From positions 15,314,001 to 15,378,000 of the forward strand of contig OZ231127.1 in assembly GCA_965153355.1 (NCBI GenBank): DNA of 64,000 bases, given 5' to 3'. This DNA is from Flaccisagitta enflata (Eukaryota; Chaetognatha; Sagittoidea; Aphragmophora). The translations under genes and the position numbers were made by a program. Of this stretch, positions 33,250 to 45,766 are shown piece by piece (the stretch's first letter is position 1; every line of letters begins with the position of its first letter). The notes under the pieces were generated by a model. The model searched no databases and had not been told where the DNA came from. It saw only the letters and a list, made by a program, of their open reading frames with translations.

Positions 33250-34340
33250 TCTATTTGAAGGAAAGGCAGATTTAGGATATTCTAGGCCATTTTTTGACCT
33301 GTTTTTGGCCTATTAGGACCCAAGTTTTAGCATCCAAAGCTGTCAAGGAGTATATTTGATCTAGTTCTTAATTGATGGAGTGAGATACGCAAAAAAAGTT
33401 CTGATTAACGATGATCTATTTCATGGAAATGCAGATTTTGGCCATTTCAGCCCAATTTTGGTCTGTTTTTGGCCTGCTATGGCCCCGGTATCAGTTTTCA
33501 CAGCTCTCAATGAGTATATTTGACCTTATTTTGACTGTGTTCAGTGAGATTGGCTAAAAAATTCTGAAAAACAATGATCTGCCTGATGAAAATGCAGAAT
33601 TAGGCCATTTTAGCCCATTTTTGGCCTGTTTTTGGCCTGTTATGACCCCGGAATCAGTGTTTAAAGCTCTCGATGAGTATTTTTGTCCTAATTCTGACTG
33701 GATTGAGTGAGATTTAAAAAAAATTCCAAAGAGCTTTAATAATTTAGATGAAAATGTCTTTTTTGGCCATTTTAGGCCATTTTTGGCCTGTTTTTGGCCT
33801 GTTATGGCCCCGGTATCAGTTTCCAAAGCTCTCAATGACTGTATTTGACCTAGTTCTGACTGCATTGAGTAAGATTGGCGAAAAAATTCTGAATAACAAT
33901 GATCTATCAGATGAAAACAGCGATTTTGGCCATTTTAGGACATTTTTGGCCTGTTTTTGGCCTCTTGAAGCCCCAGTATCAGTTTCCAAAGTTCTCGATG
34001 AGTATATCTGACCTTGTTCTGACTGCATTGAGTGAGATTGGCGAAAAAATCCTGAATAACAATGATACATGAGATGAAAATGCCGATTTTGACCATCTGG
34101 GGCCGTTTTTGGCCTGTTTTTGGCCTGTTGTGGCCCCCGTATTTGTTTTGAAAGCTGTCAATGAGTATATTTGATCTAGTTCTGACTGGATTGGGTGAGA
34201 TAAGTGAAAACATTCCGGATAACAATGATCTATATGTTGAAAATGCCGATTTTGGCCATTTTGGGCCATTTTTGGCCTGTTTTTGGCCTGTTATTACCCC
34301 CGTAGCAGTACTAAAAGCTCTCAATGAGTACATTTGTCCT
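33250..34340. repeat. 163-bp tandem repeats (right foldback arm)
   Basis: Inverted copies of the units at 27085-28130, with TTTTTGGCCTGTTTTTGGCC repeated at about the same spacing. Short frames here mirror those of the other arm and are not genes. Confidence 0.85.
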
Positions 34341-35238
34341 TATTCTGACCTAATTGAGTGTGTTTGGCAAGAAATTCTTAAATAACACTCATTTTTTGAG
34401 AAAAAATGGGGTTTTTGGCTTTTTTGGGCCATTTTTGGCCTGTTTTTGGCCAGTTACAGTCCCCGAATGGCCGCCAAACTCTCGTAAACTGTGTATATAC
34501 TCCAGTTCTTGTTAGGTTCAACTGAAAAACGCAACTGGGTGTCAACAGTGAACTCCAAATAGCTAAAAAGTGCATTTTTACCCTAAAAATGGCAAAAAAT
34601 TGGATTTTTGAAAGGGGGGCCCAAAAAATATTCCAAAATGGAAGTCAGATTCGTGTTCAGCACGAAAAAATATGTCAGAATAGTGAAGTTCCAGAGCTGT
34701 TTGGAAATTTTTACCCTACACTTCTTTAAGATCCCTGACTAGAAAGGTTCTCACTGTTCAACCTAATTGTTTTCTTTTTGTTGGTCTTGGTCACTCACTA
34801 TGTTTGTTCACTCACACCGGTCACTTGCTCCATTGACGTGTTCGCTCACTTTGCTCATCCCCGAGTGAGACAAATATCCAGCTTAGTAAAATCAAATGCT
34901 CATCCTGATCAATGATATTTACAGCATTAGAACGGATTAGCGTTGTCGTTTCCCTCACGTTGGTCAAGTTTTGGTTCCACATGACATGTGGAGCTGATGC
35001 TGCGATACGGCAACTTTCCTTGTACAAAGACCTGATGATTCTTCGGCCATTTTCACTAAACTTGTTGACGCCTGCATTGCCAAACTTCAAAATCATCTGT
35101 GGTATACTTGCCAAGAGATGACCCCGTTGGCAATAGCCTCAACACTCATCAGTGACGAGTTTTGTGCACAGCTAGCTCGGGTGAGGCTAAATTTATGTTC
35201 ATCCTGTAGATTCTGTCTATTTGCCTGTCCATCCGTCA

Positions 35239-35430
<192 letters not shown>

Positions 35431-35707
35431 CTTAGCTTCGCTAGCTAATTTTCGTAATTCAAAGGCAATCCAAGCTATTTCCAAAGATGGATTACGCATG
35501 GGACTAGTGACGATGGATGCACTAACTGAATTGACCACTTTAGTTTCAAGATTGGGACCACAGTTATGGCACTTTTTCGTTGCCCTTCAAATCGAAACCG
35601 AGTGGTTGAGCGAGCCTGTTTCAAATGATAGCACTGAGAGGATGATTAAGCGAACAAGCGATTACTCGAATTTTGGCGCAAAAAACGAGGATGATTTTCA
35701 GGCTATA

Positions 35708-36330
35708 CTACCCGAATTAAAAAAAACGCAAGTTTTTCTGTTGCTCATTTTTGCGCCTTTGGTTCACTTGAGCCATGATTTATCGGTGACCAAATTAAAG
35801 CTTTTTTCAAGGGCTTTCGTTTGAGCGCAATCCCACATCTGTAGCTTTATTTGTTAAGAAGTTATACTCAAAAGAAGGTGCAGGGGTCCAAATTTGAAAA
35901 TGCAGTCAGAGGAAAAAAAAGGTTATTTTGGGGTGAAGGTGATGGAGTAATTGCACCGCCATGAAGAATCAGACTGCTTTCATAGTTTTTTCATAGTTTT
36001 TTTTCATCAGTCTGCTTTCATAGTTTTTGTATTTGAGTTCCTCAATGTCTGCGGTGAAAAATGAAGCACTGAATATGATTAATTACAATAAAATCTTTAA
36101 AATCATCATAGACTCTTAACTGAAAATAAAAGGCAAAGATTTCTAAAATATATGTCACTTTTGCATGGCGATTTCTCCGCATCAGCTTGATTCTGAAGAC
36201 TAAAACTCTTGGATATGATCCATGGAAGCACAAATAAACCAAAACAGCTCACAAAATGCTGCTCAGAAGGAAAAAGTAGTCTTATTCAATCACTTCTATG
36301 AAAAACTTGCGTTTTTTTTAATTCGGGTAG
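35708..36330. mobile_element. TA-flanked MITE with CTACCCGAATT ends
   Basis: About 29 bp beginning CTACCCGAATTAAAAAAAAC is mirrored at 36330. TA lies outside both ends (35706-35707 and 36331-36332). It sits in the reading frame of the TE-associated gene, and removing it with one TA leaves the frame open. The interior is AT-rich with no gene. Confidence 0.8.
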
Positions 36331-36762
36331 TATTAAGTGTTGTTGGGCAGGCAATTGAGCGCTTACCGAGCCGGTGCACAAAAGCGGCATTAGTGAAGGC
36401 CTATGATGAATGAATATTGTTCATATTTTTGGCCTCGGTTTCTTCATATTATTGGCCTCGGTTGCCTTTTATATTGTGAATTCCTTGCGTATTTAGATTT
36501 TAAAATTTGACAAGATCTTTTCTAAAGAATTTTAGAATTTTGTAATAATTTGTTTTAGAATTATATTGATATTTTTCAATACTTCTGTGTGATGAAAAAA
36601 AAATTTAAAAAAAGATTAAAGTGAAATTGAAAAACAAACTTCTGAAACCTTGTCTCATTCTCTTCTTAGGTAGACAGTATCAGTGGCTTGTTTTTGTAAT
36701 GCTGCTCCTAGTCGCCGACGCATGAGGGATTTCTCTTATGGGTGGATGTTAACAAGGCAAGA

Positions 36763-36880
36763 TACATGGCCACCATAGTTGCGTACCGGTGGGCAGGGGC
36801 AGTGATAACCACCTGTATACGCAGAAAAAGAAAAAAAAAGTTTGACAGACAGGCAAAGCAGGTTGCACAGATGCGTGCAC
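36763..36880. mobile_element. HP-family element end (AACAAGG type)
   Basis: AACAAGGCAAGATACATGGC and GTTGCGTACCGGTGGGCAGG match the non-hairpin end of HP elements; the CAGGGGCAGTGATAACC word is typical. Confidence 0.5.
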
Positions 36881-36899
36881 TCAAATTGACATCAATTTA

Positions 36900-37400
36900 G
36901 GAGCAATGCTGCTTATAACGAATTGAGCTAATGACCTCAACCTGGACTCATTTTAAAAGTCAAATGCAGCTCTTTAAAATGATCCCAAGTTGAGGTCATT
37001 TGCTCAATTTGTTTGGAAGATATAAGCTTCCAAAGTTGCATGAATGAAATCCATGTTTTGCTCAAACTAACATCAACTTTGGAGCAATGCTACTTTTTAC
37101 CGAAATGAGCTAGTGACCTCAACTTGGGCTCATTTTAAAGAGTAGATGCAGCTCTTTTAAATGAGCCCAAATTGAGGTCATTAACTCAATTCGTTTGGAA
37201 GATATAAGCTTTCAAAGTTGCATAAATGAAATCCATGTTTTGCTCAAACTAATATCAACTTTGGAGCAATGCTGCGTCTAAACGGATTGAGCTAATGACC
37301 TCAATTTGGGCTCATTTTAAAGAGCTGCGCCTACTCTTTAAAATGAGCCCAAGTTGAGGTCATTAGCTTGATTCGTTTAAAAGATATGAGCTAACAAAGT
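36900..37400. repeat. 182-bp tandem units (right arm of the composite)
   Basis: The inverse of the array at 25546-26085, with GACCTCAACTTGGGCTCATT and its complement alternating. Each unit is internally palindromic. Confidence 0.8.
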
Positions 37401-37574
37401 TAAGGGTGTCTGACCCCTGTATTTTCTGTTTTTTCTTCATTTTTCTTCAACTACCGATGCTCCAATTCCGATGCCCTTGACTTTCTGAGGCCTGTTTACT
37501 ATTTTTTGGTTATATTGGAAAGGAAAAAGCGCCGGGTGGGGATACCAAAGCCATTTTCCGCGCATTTCAGTCAA

Positions 37575-38160
37575 CACTCATATTACAAAAAATTACTATA
37601 TGCCATTCATGCGGACCAAATCCCAGTATCGTCGCCATAACCCTCCTCCCACGCATAAATTCAGGCCTCTTAAATTAGTTAAATACCAACTCAAAAGTGC
37701 CTTTCGGGTCATTTGGGGCTGATTCTCATTTCACAACATGCCCACAAATGGCGCAAATACTGATGATTGCAAGTTGAGAACAGAGTTCATCTAATTTCAT
37801 AAAAAGTCTACCTACATTGATTATACGAAATCTGAACATGGCTTCGGGTAATGTCGTGTGTGCGCCGTGTGCGCCTCTAAAAGTTTTGAAGAGGCTTTGT
37901 AATTTAACCGAAATAGGGACATCCTTCCATACTCAAAACTCCTAACTCCAATTAACGTAACCTGAAATTGCGTGCACCTTACTAGAAACTGAACATCGTC
38001 ATGAAAGGACTTTTCTTTCTTTCACATTTTGCGCGCGCAACGCGCAATCACGACACCACTGCCACGAGCTCAGGCACAAATGCGTGCACACAAATGATTT
38101 TCATTCCCGCCGGGCAAACGCGCGCTCCTCTTTTCTTTCTTTTTCTTTTTTCTTTTTTTC
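37575..38160. other. No gene seen
   Basis: Ordinary-composition DNA with a GCGCGCGCAA patch near 38032 and a TTTTC-rich end. No domain or repeat was recognised. Confidence 0.45.
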
Positions 38161-38164
38161 TTTT

Positions 38165-38326
38165 TTAGTCGCGTGCACGCGACTCTACACCCAGCTTTGT
38201 CGGTCAGTCGGTCGGTTGGTCGGTCTGTCGGTCAGTCCGTCACACTTTTACTTTTTTTATGAATTTTATTTCTCAAAGTCATTTTATGTCATTTAAGGGT
38301 AAATGTATGTCTCGCACGCGACTTAT
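38165..38326. mobile_element. Short HP-family element, GTCGC type
   Basis: AGTCGCGTGCACGCGACT (38167-38184) is a perfect 18-bp palindrome, followed by CTACAC and a GTCGGTCGGTTGGTCGGTC run. CGCACGCGACTTATAG near 38308 resembles an inverted end. Confidence 0.6.
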
Positions 38327-38603
38327 AGGTGTTGACCTTGCTTTTTTTGCTTTTCGCCTTTCCATTTGAGAGTCGCAAAACAAACCAGTGAAGGCTGATG
38401 CTTTTTGCAATTTTGGCTTTTGTTTCAAAGTCATGGTGTCATTGGGTCATTTGAGTGTGTCGAAATGCAGTACCTATTTCATTGTTTCAACCATGTGACC
38501 TTCAAGTTTAGGGAGTTTGACATAAATTTTATATTTTCTGGACAACTTCTTTTTCATCCTTGGTGTATTAAACTATCATTGGTGGATATCAAACAAGGGA
38601 CGT

Positions 38604-39315
38604 TTGGGTGCTTCACATAGCAAAAGTTGGTTATTTCTTTTCGCCCTCTTTACCTAATATGGAGAGGCCAATTTTAGAACCCTTAGCATTTTTCTTTTAT
38701 CAAAAATCGTTCATTTCTGTTCTTTTGAAAATTGTTTTTGAGGACTTAATTTGCATAATGCACTGGGATAAAACAATTTGCTGACATTATTTGAATTAGC
38801 TTTCTATTCTTCAAAAAATTATAATTGTGCTTTTTTATAAGCTCTTACATAGCTTATGTACTGATATTTTTATTAATTTTTACCAACATCATGATTTTTT
38901 AAAACAAATAATTGTCCTTTTTAGTTGCGGACACGCAACTCTATAAGAGGCTTTATCTGTTGGTTGGTTCGTCGGTTGGTCCGTGCGTTATGGTGATCTA
39001 GTTGAAAACGAGCGTTTTTTGATACTTTTGGTGTATGTATGAGTGTTGAAGGTGGGTTGAGGTGTGGGTGGGGCTTGGATGCCCCTGCCCACTCGTCAGC
39101 AACAATATTGTGACCCTGCGTCACTTGTTTGTTACAAAACTGCACAGGATATTGCTGAATTCTGGGAAATCTGTGGGAACTTTAAAGCCAAAGCAAAAAC
39201 GGAAGACAAAATAATTTTGAAAAAAAAAAATTATCATCTTCATGATTTTTGTTCCCTCATATTACCTAAGTAGGGTGAAGGGGTACTCCCAAATTTTGTT
39301 ATGTGAAGCACCCAA
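38604..39315. mobile_element. MULE-like MITE, copy 2, with a nested HP element
   Basis: TTGGGTGCTTCACATAGCAA at 38604 is mirrored by TTATGTGAAGCACCCAA ending at 39315. The direct repeat GGGACGT (7 bp) lies outside (38597-38603 and 39316-39322). The interior matches, in reverse, parts of the element at 10712-12216 (for example GAATTCTGGGAAATCTG). An HP element is inserted at about 38921. Confidence 0.7.
38923..39125. mobile_element. HP-family element, GTTGC type, complete copy
   Basis: Comparison with the empty site in the other MULE-like copy gives its limits. It starts AGTTGCGGACACGCAACT (38923-38940), then CTATAAGAGG and a GGTTCGTCGGTTGGTCCG run, and ends GGGGCTTGGATGCCCCTGCC and CAACAATATTGTGACC. 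About 200 bp, non-coding. Confidence 0.7.
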
Positions 39316-39322
39316 GGGACGT

Positions 39323-39486
39323 GTGGTCACAATATCGTTGCGGACGGGTGTGCCTCCATCCACCCCCCCTCCGACATACCCACAAGTATAAACAAAAAAT
39401 ATCTAAAGCGCTTGTTGACTTTTCGACTCGATCATTACGGACGGACGGATGGACAGAGCCTCTTATACAGTTACGTGTACGCAACT
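39323..39486. mobile_element. HP-family element, GTTGC type, opposite orientation
   Basis: It starts GGTCACAATATCGTTGCGGA and ends CCTCTTATACAGTTACGTGT, ACGCAACTAAAA. Apart from one stem mismatch this is the reverse of the copy at 38923-39125. Confidence 0.65.
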
Positions 39487-39547
39487 AAAAATGATTTAGC
39501 CGTAACCGTCAAAAACTTGAGGTGTGGTCTTGCTGTTTGTCTGTTTG

Positions 39548-40925
<1,378 letters not shown>

Positions 40926-40927
40926 GT

Positions 40928-41650
40928 TTGGCAGCGGCCCCAAAGGGCCAATGTCGTGTTGAAAACAGGGGTGAATTTCCATATATTTGTCCGTACTTCT
41001 GAATGTCCCTCACCCTCTCCCGAGGCCTGGATCTCCAGTCCAGCCTAGTGCGGCCTTAATGTAGTCTCTGGAGTTTAAATCAGCCCTCTCAGGCCTGTAA
41101 TCAGCCTTCTTAGGCCTGTAATCAGCTTTCTCAGGCCAAAAATCAGCCCTCTCAGGCCTGAAATAAACCCTCTTAAGCATGAAATCAGCTCTTAAGGACT
41201 TGAAATCACTTCTCTAAGAATAAGTGACGCGGGGTCACAATATTGTTGCCGACGGGTGGGCAGGGGCAGCCAACCCCTATCCTCACTCCACCCAACCTCC
41301 CTTTTAGCATAGACACATACACAAAAAGCTTCTAAAACGCTCATTTTCCCACTTTTTGACTCGTGCTTATGGACAGACCAATTACGGATGGACCAGTGGA
41401 CAAAACCTCTTATAGAGTTGCGTGTCTGCGTGTTTGATATAAAATCAGCACTTTCAGACTTGAAATAAGCCCTGACTGACCGAAACTCAAATTAGACCTC
41501 ATAGGTCCTCTCAATCCCCCTCACCTTTTTCCTGGACATGGGTATTCTTCAGAACATTGGCGCTTTTGTGCTTTCACTTCACCTGCTACCTTTAATACCC
41601 CAAGCGGGACAACGGGTCCCGCTCACCATGTGAGATCCTTGGGTGACTTG
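40928..41650. mobile_element. Minisatellite-bearing TIR element F, with nested HP element
   Basis: The left end is GGCAGCGGCCCCAAAGGGCC with an ACAGGGGTGAATTTCC word. The array (41060-41220, then 41440-41500) repeats CAGGCCTGTAATCAGCCTTC. The right end is degraded: GGGTCCCGCTCACCATGTG and ATCCTTGGGTGACT. An HP element separates the two array parts. Confidence 0.65.
41223..41432. mobile_element. HP-family element nested in element F
   Basis: It starts GGGGTCACAATATTGTTGCC and GACGGGTGGGCAGGGGCAG, and ends CCTCTTATAGAGTTGCGTGT with a degraded hairpin. Confidence 0.65.
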
Positions 41651-41656
41651 TCTCAG

Positions 41657-41992
<336 letters not shown>

Positions 41993-41999
41993 TTTGATA

Positions 42000-42400
42000 T
42001 TTTTTCTTTTTTCGATAGTCTAGTCCACTCTTTATCTATACACACACGAATGAATCTAAATAACTATTCCATGTGCTATTGCTGCTGTTTTTTTTTCTTC
42101 CCCTTTTTGCTTTGCGATCACGCGATTTCTTCGGGTTATCTTCTATGCCGTCCCCTAAATGACTAAAAGCATCTTCAGCTCGAGCAAAACATTCCGTCAT
42201 TCTTCATTCAAAATCGCGGACTGTAGCCATTCTATAAGAGGCTTAAACCGTTCGTTGGCCCGTGGGTTCGACAGGGTTCGTTGTTTCGTCGACTTGCATT
42301 TTCAAGTTGAAGCCTTTGAGTGAAATGGAGGTTGTTCTTCATTGCCAACCGATCCGCGACGATTTTGTAACCCCGGGTTACTAGTAACCGGTTGATAGTT
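42000..42400. other. No gene seen
   Basis: Mixed DNA with a degraded HP-like word (CTATAAGAGGCTTAAACC at about 42232). No domain was recognised. Confidence 0.4.
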
Positions 42401-42404
42401 TTTT

Positions 42405-42480
42405 AGATGCGTCCATCAGGAACGCATCTCTATAAGAGGGTCTGTCCGTCCGTCCGTCGGTCTACAACTTGGAATTTCTA
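42405..42480. mobile_element. HP-family element end, GATGC type
   Basis: AGATGCGT (42405-42412) pairs with ACGCATCT (42422-42429), followed by CTATAAGAGGGTCTGTCCG and CCGT repeats. This is the third stem variant of the family. Confidence 0.65.
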
Positions 42481-42689
42481 GGGCTGAAAGCGGATCTCGC
42501 TTTGAAAAAAACTCGCCCCCTGAAGTGTTGACTGTTGTTACAGGCTCTATACCCCACCGATCTAGGCGTTCTTGGTCTTGTTCGACGGAGATTTGATTTC
42601 TCTCGCCGTCGGCTTTAACTAAACATTATTATTTTCTTCTTAGGGAGACCCTAAGAGATACAAAAACCTTTGTTGAAATTTTTTTTGAA

Positions 42690-43445
42690 AAAAAAAAAAG
42701 GTTTTCAAAAGGAGTGCAATCAATAGGAAATTGTTTGATTTGCTGATCCAAAAATCTTGTTTTTCCCTTTTTCCAAAAACTTACCAAAAAAATTTTATGT
42801 CTTGCATTAGGGACAAATCACAAAATATTTTTTTTGAAAAATGGTTTTTAAAAGTGGGGTGCAATCAATAGGAAATTGTTTGATTTGCCTAGATCCAAAA
42901 TCCTGCATTTTCATTTTTTTTTCAGAAAAGTTTCAAAATTTTTTTGTTGCGCATCAGGGACTTAGAAAAAAAATCACAAAATATTTTTTTGAAAAATGGT
43001 TTTTAAAAGTGTGGTGCAATCAATAGGAAATTGTTTGATTTGCCTAGATCCAAAATCCTGCATTTTCATTTTTTTTTTCAGAAAAGTTACAAAATTTTTT
43101 TGTGGCGCGTCAGGGACTTAGAAAAAAAATCACTAAATATTTTTTTAAAAAATGGTTTTTGAAAGTGGGGTGCTATCAATAGGAAATTGTTTGATTTGCC
43201 TAGATCCAAAATCCTGCATTTTCATTTTTTTTTCAGAAAAGTTACAAAATTTTTTTGTGGCGCGTCAGGGACTTTGAAAAAAAAACACAAAATATTTTTT
43301 TGAAAAATGGTTATTTTTTTGAAAAATGATTTTCTAAAGTGGGGTGCAATCAGTAGGAAATTGTTTAATTTGCCTGGATCCAAAACCTGTAAAATTACTT
43401 TTTTCAAAAAATTTAAAAATTTGATTGGGGGCGAGTTCAAAGAAA
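42690..43445. repeat. Tandem repeats of 145-175 bp, about five units
   Basis: CAATCAATAGGAAATTGTTT recurs at about 42716, 42861, 43016, 43172 (one change) and 43346 (one change). Units also share GATCCAAAATCCTGCATTTT and poly-A/T blocks. Small frames across it are repeats of one another. Confidence 0.85.
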
Positions 43446-44380
43446 AAACGGGAAAAAAGAACGTCGGTTTTCTCTTTTATTTTTTAAGTATGAAAAAGGC
43501 CGTAACTTCTAAACTATTGATGCGATTGTCCTGAAATTTGAAATACTAGCTGACGTCATGCTTCTCGACGTACGAGCTAAAAATCTCGACTGTGAACCGT
43601 CGTAAAGTTGGACGCACTTCTTTGCCTACTATAAGAGGGTCTGTCCGTCCGTCCGTCGGTCTGTCCGTCCGTCCGTATGTCCGTCCGTTACGCAAGTGCA
43701 AAAACCGCGTTTCTCGGCTGTTTTTGACCACGACGAGATCCTTTACTGACTCAAATAATCGACAAACATGTTTTGAGAGCCTTATTTACTACTCTAGTCG
43801 TTTTATCTGCCTGTTTGTCCATGTGTCTCCTCATATACATATGTTCAATACATGCAGAGACACAGCCCGGACGCATCGTTGCCCGGTCGGGCTTGTTCAT
43901 TTCATTTTTAAATTCACCCCTTTGAAATTTATATTCAAATCTACCTTTTGACATCCGTCTTCGTAACAGTTTTTGAAAAGTGTCTTCTGTGGATTAAATA
44001 GTTGATTTATTAGACTAAAAATGAGCAACGAGGTTTCAAAATAAAAAGTAAAAGCAATTGAAAAAGAAAAAGAAAAGATATGAAAAAAAAAAACAAACAA
44101 AAAACAAAAAACAAAAAACGCATGTAAGCATCTAAACGTCTATGGCCTCGGTTCTCTCTACTTGTCACGTCAAATGACATCAATGACACGCGGCTGCTAT
44201 GTAGTGATGACGCACGAGTTCAGTCATGGCCATGATTCGTGTTCGACGCCTTTTCAACGTTGAATCGGAAGTGAAGTCCCTCAGCGGCCTCAAGTGTTGC
44301 CACGAAAGATCATCGTCGCCTTTTTGACGCTTGATAAGCAATTCTATAAGATGGATGAAACCTTCGGTCCGTTTTGCTTC
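43446..44380. other. HP-like fragment and unassigned DNA
   Basis: CTATAAGAGGGTCTGTCCGT at 43632 followed by CCGT repeats is an HP-type end without its hairpin. The rest holds no recognised gene. Confidence 0.4.
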
Positions 44381-44399
44381 CATCCACCCACGTTACTGC

Positions 44400-44670
44400 C
44401 CCTTTCCATCTGCATTACTGCTGCTACCCAACCGCGAGTGAGCATTCGTTAATCCGGTGTTGCGTGCACTTGTCTCTATTAGTCTTCTACCCCCTTTTCG
44501 TTCGGTATAGGTCTTTTCTGTCGGTCGATCGGCGGTCTTCTTCACTGCTGCTTCCCAACCGCGACTGAGCATTCGTTAATCCGGTGTTGCGTGCACTTGT
44601 CTCTATTAGTCTTCTACCCCCTTTTCGTTCGGTCGATCGGCGGTCTTCTTCACTGCTTCTGCCCAACCGC
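44400..44670. repeat. Tandem duplication of about 120-140 bp
   Basis: CCCAACCGCGAGTGAGCATT, GTTAATCCGGTGTTGCGTGC and CTTCTACCCCCTTTTCG occur twice in order (about 44428 and 44557), with the start of a third unit near 44665. Confidence 0.8.
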
Positions 44671-44736
44671 ATGCGTCTGCACGTCTGTTGTTTGACCTTG
44701 CTTTCCTCACACTACGTGTCTGTGATCTGTTTTTTT

Positions 44737-45000
44737 AGATGCGTCCTCGCATCTCTATAAGAGGGTCTGTCCCTTGGTCTGAGTGTCTGTCTGAGTGTCA
44801 CGCGAAAATTTCAAAACGCGATTTTCAAGGTTTTCTCTTCGTTTCTCTTCCTGTCTCTTCATGTCTCTTATATTTCTTATGTCTCTTTTACCTCTTTTGT
44901 CTCCTTTGTCTCTTTTGTCTCCTATATGTCTCCTTTGTGTCTCTTATGTCTCTTATGTCTTCTATGTCTCTTAGTCATATGATATATCATCTTGCACATC
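44737..45000. mobile_element. HP-family element, GATGC type, with TCTCTTCATG repeats
   Basis: AGATGCG (44737-44743) pairs with CGCATCT (44748-44754), then CTATAAGAGGGTCTGTCC. A tail of GTCTCTT-like repeats runs to about 44975, the same order as at 60043-60300. Confidence 0.65.
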
Positions 45001-45038
45001 ACTTATCCATTGACCCTCTTTCTCAATCTTTCTCTTTG

Positions 45039-45039
<1 letters not shown>

Positions 45040-45122
<83 letters not shown>

Positions 45123-45186
45123 ATCTAATCACGTAACATTTTGCCTCAAGTTGGAGACGCGGAATTCCCTATTAAGTTTGCAATGT

Positions 45187-45245
<59 letters not shown>
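45040..45245. repeat. Two (CT)n tracts
   Basis: CT repeats at about 45045-45120 and 45190-45245, split by 70 bp of ordinary DNA. Confidence 0.9.
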
Positions 45246-45249
<4 letters not shown>

Positions 45250-45520
45250 TTTGAAATATCCCATAAAATCCGGTCTGGGCAAGCCTAGACATATTGCGCA
45301 ATATCGATTTCGCAATTCTGATCCCAATTGGCTCCAGTCGAAATCTGAGGATTCAATTTTCCACTGTGATGTAACGATTGCGTAACATCCACTTTGCCAG
45401 TATTTAAGGACTTTGCCATGAGATATTTCCTCACTCTACAAATTTGATCTGCAATTTGACATTCCTTCAAAAAGTCTCAAATCATCAACTACGCTTTTTC
45501 ATTGCCACCGTTTTTGATAA
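45246..45520. other. Unassigned DNA upstream of the Helentron
   Basis: No gene, repeat or clear Helitron 5' end was recognised here. Confidence 0.4.
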
Positions 45521-45529
45521 ATCTCTCTC

Positions 45530-45738
<209 letters not shown>

Positions 45739-45766
45739 GCGTGATCTGGTTTCAACTACATCAAAA

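Larger units (their letters stand above)
26624..34741. mobile_element. 8-kb foldback element inserted in the TE-associated gene
   Basis: TAGTCAGGGATCTTA at 26624 is mirrored by TAAGATCCCTGACTA ending at 34741, and the arms remain inverted copies for about 1.5 kb each (for example CGTGCTGAACACGAATCTGA against its inverse near 34650). The trinucleotide GAA lies directly outside each end (26621-26623 and 34742-34744), so the duplication is 3 bp, or TA if those bases are excluded from the TIR. The arms are mostly 163-bp tandem repeats. The loop (28.14-33.25 kb) holds minisatellite elements. No open frame is credible. Confidence 0.75.

Noticed and set aside
34741-34920. Serine/leucine-like coding signal with repeated CACTCACT words
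   Set aside because: It looks like simple repetition near the foldback junction and is interrupted by stops; perhaps intron or decayed DNA.
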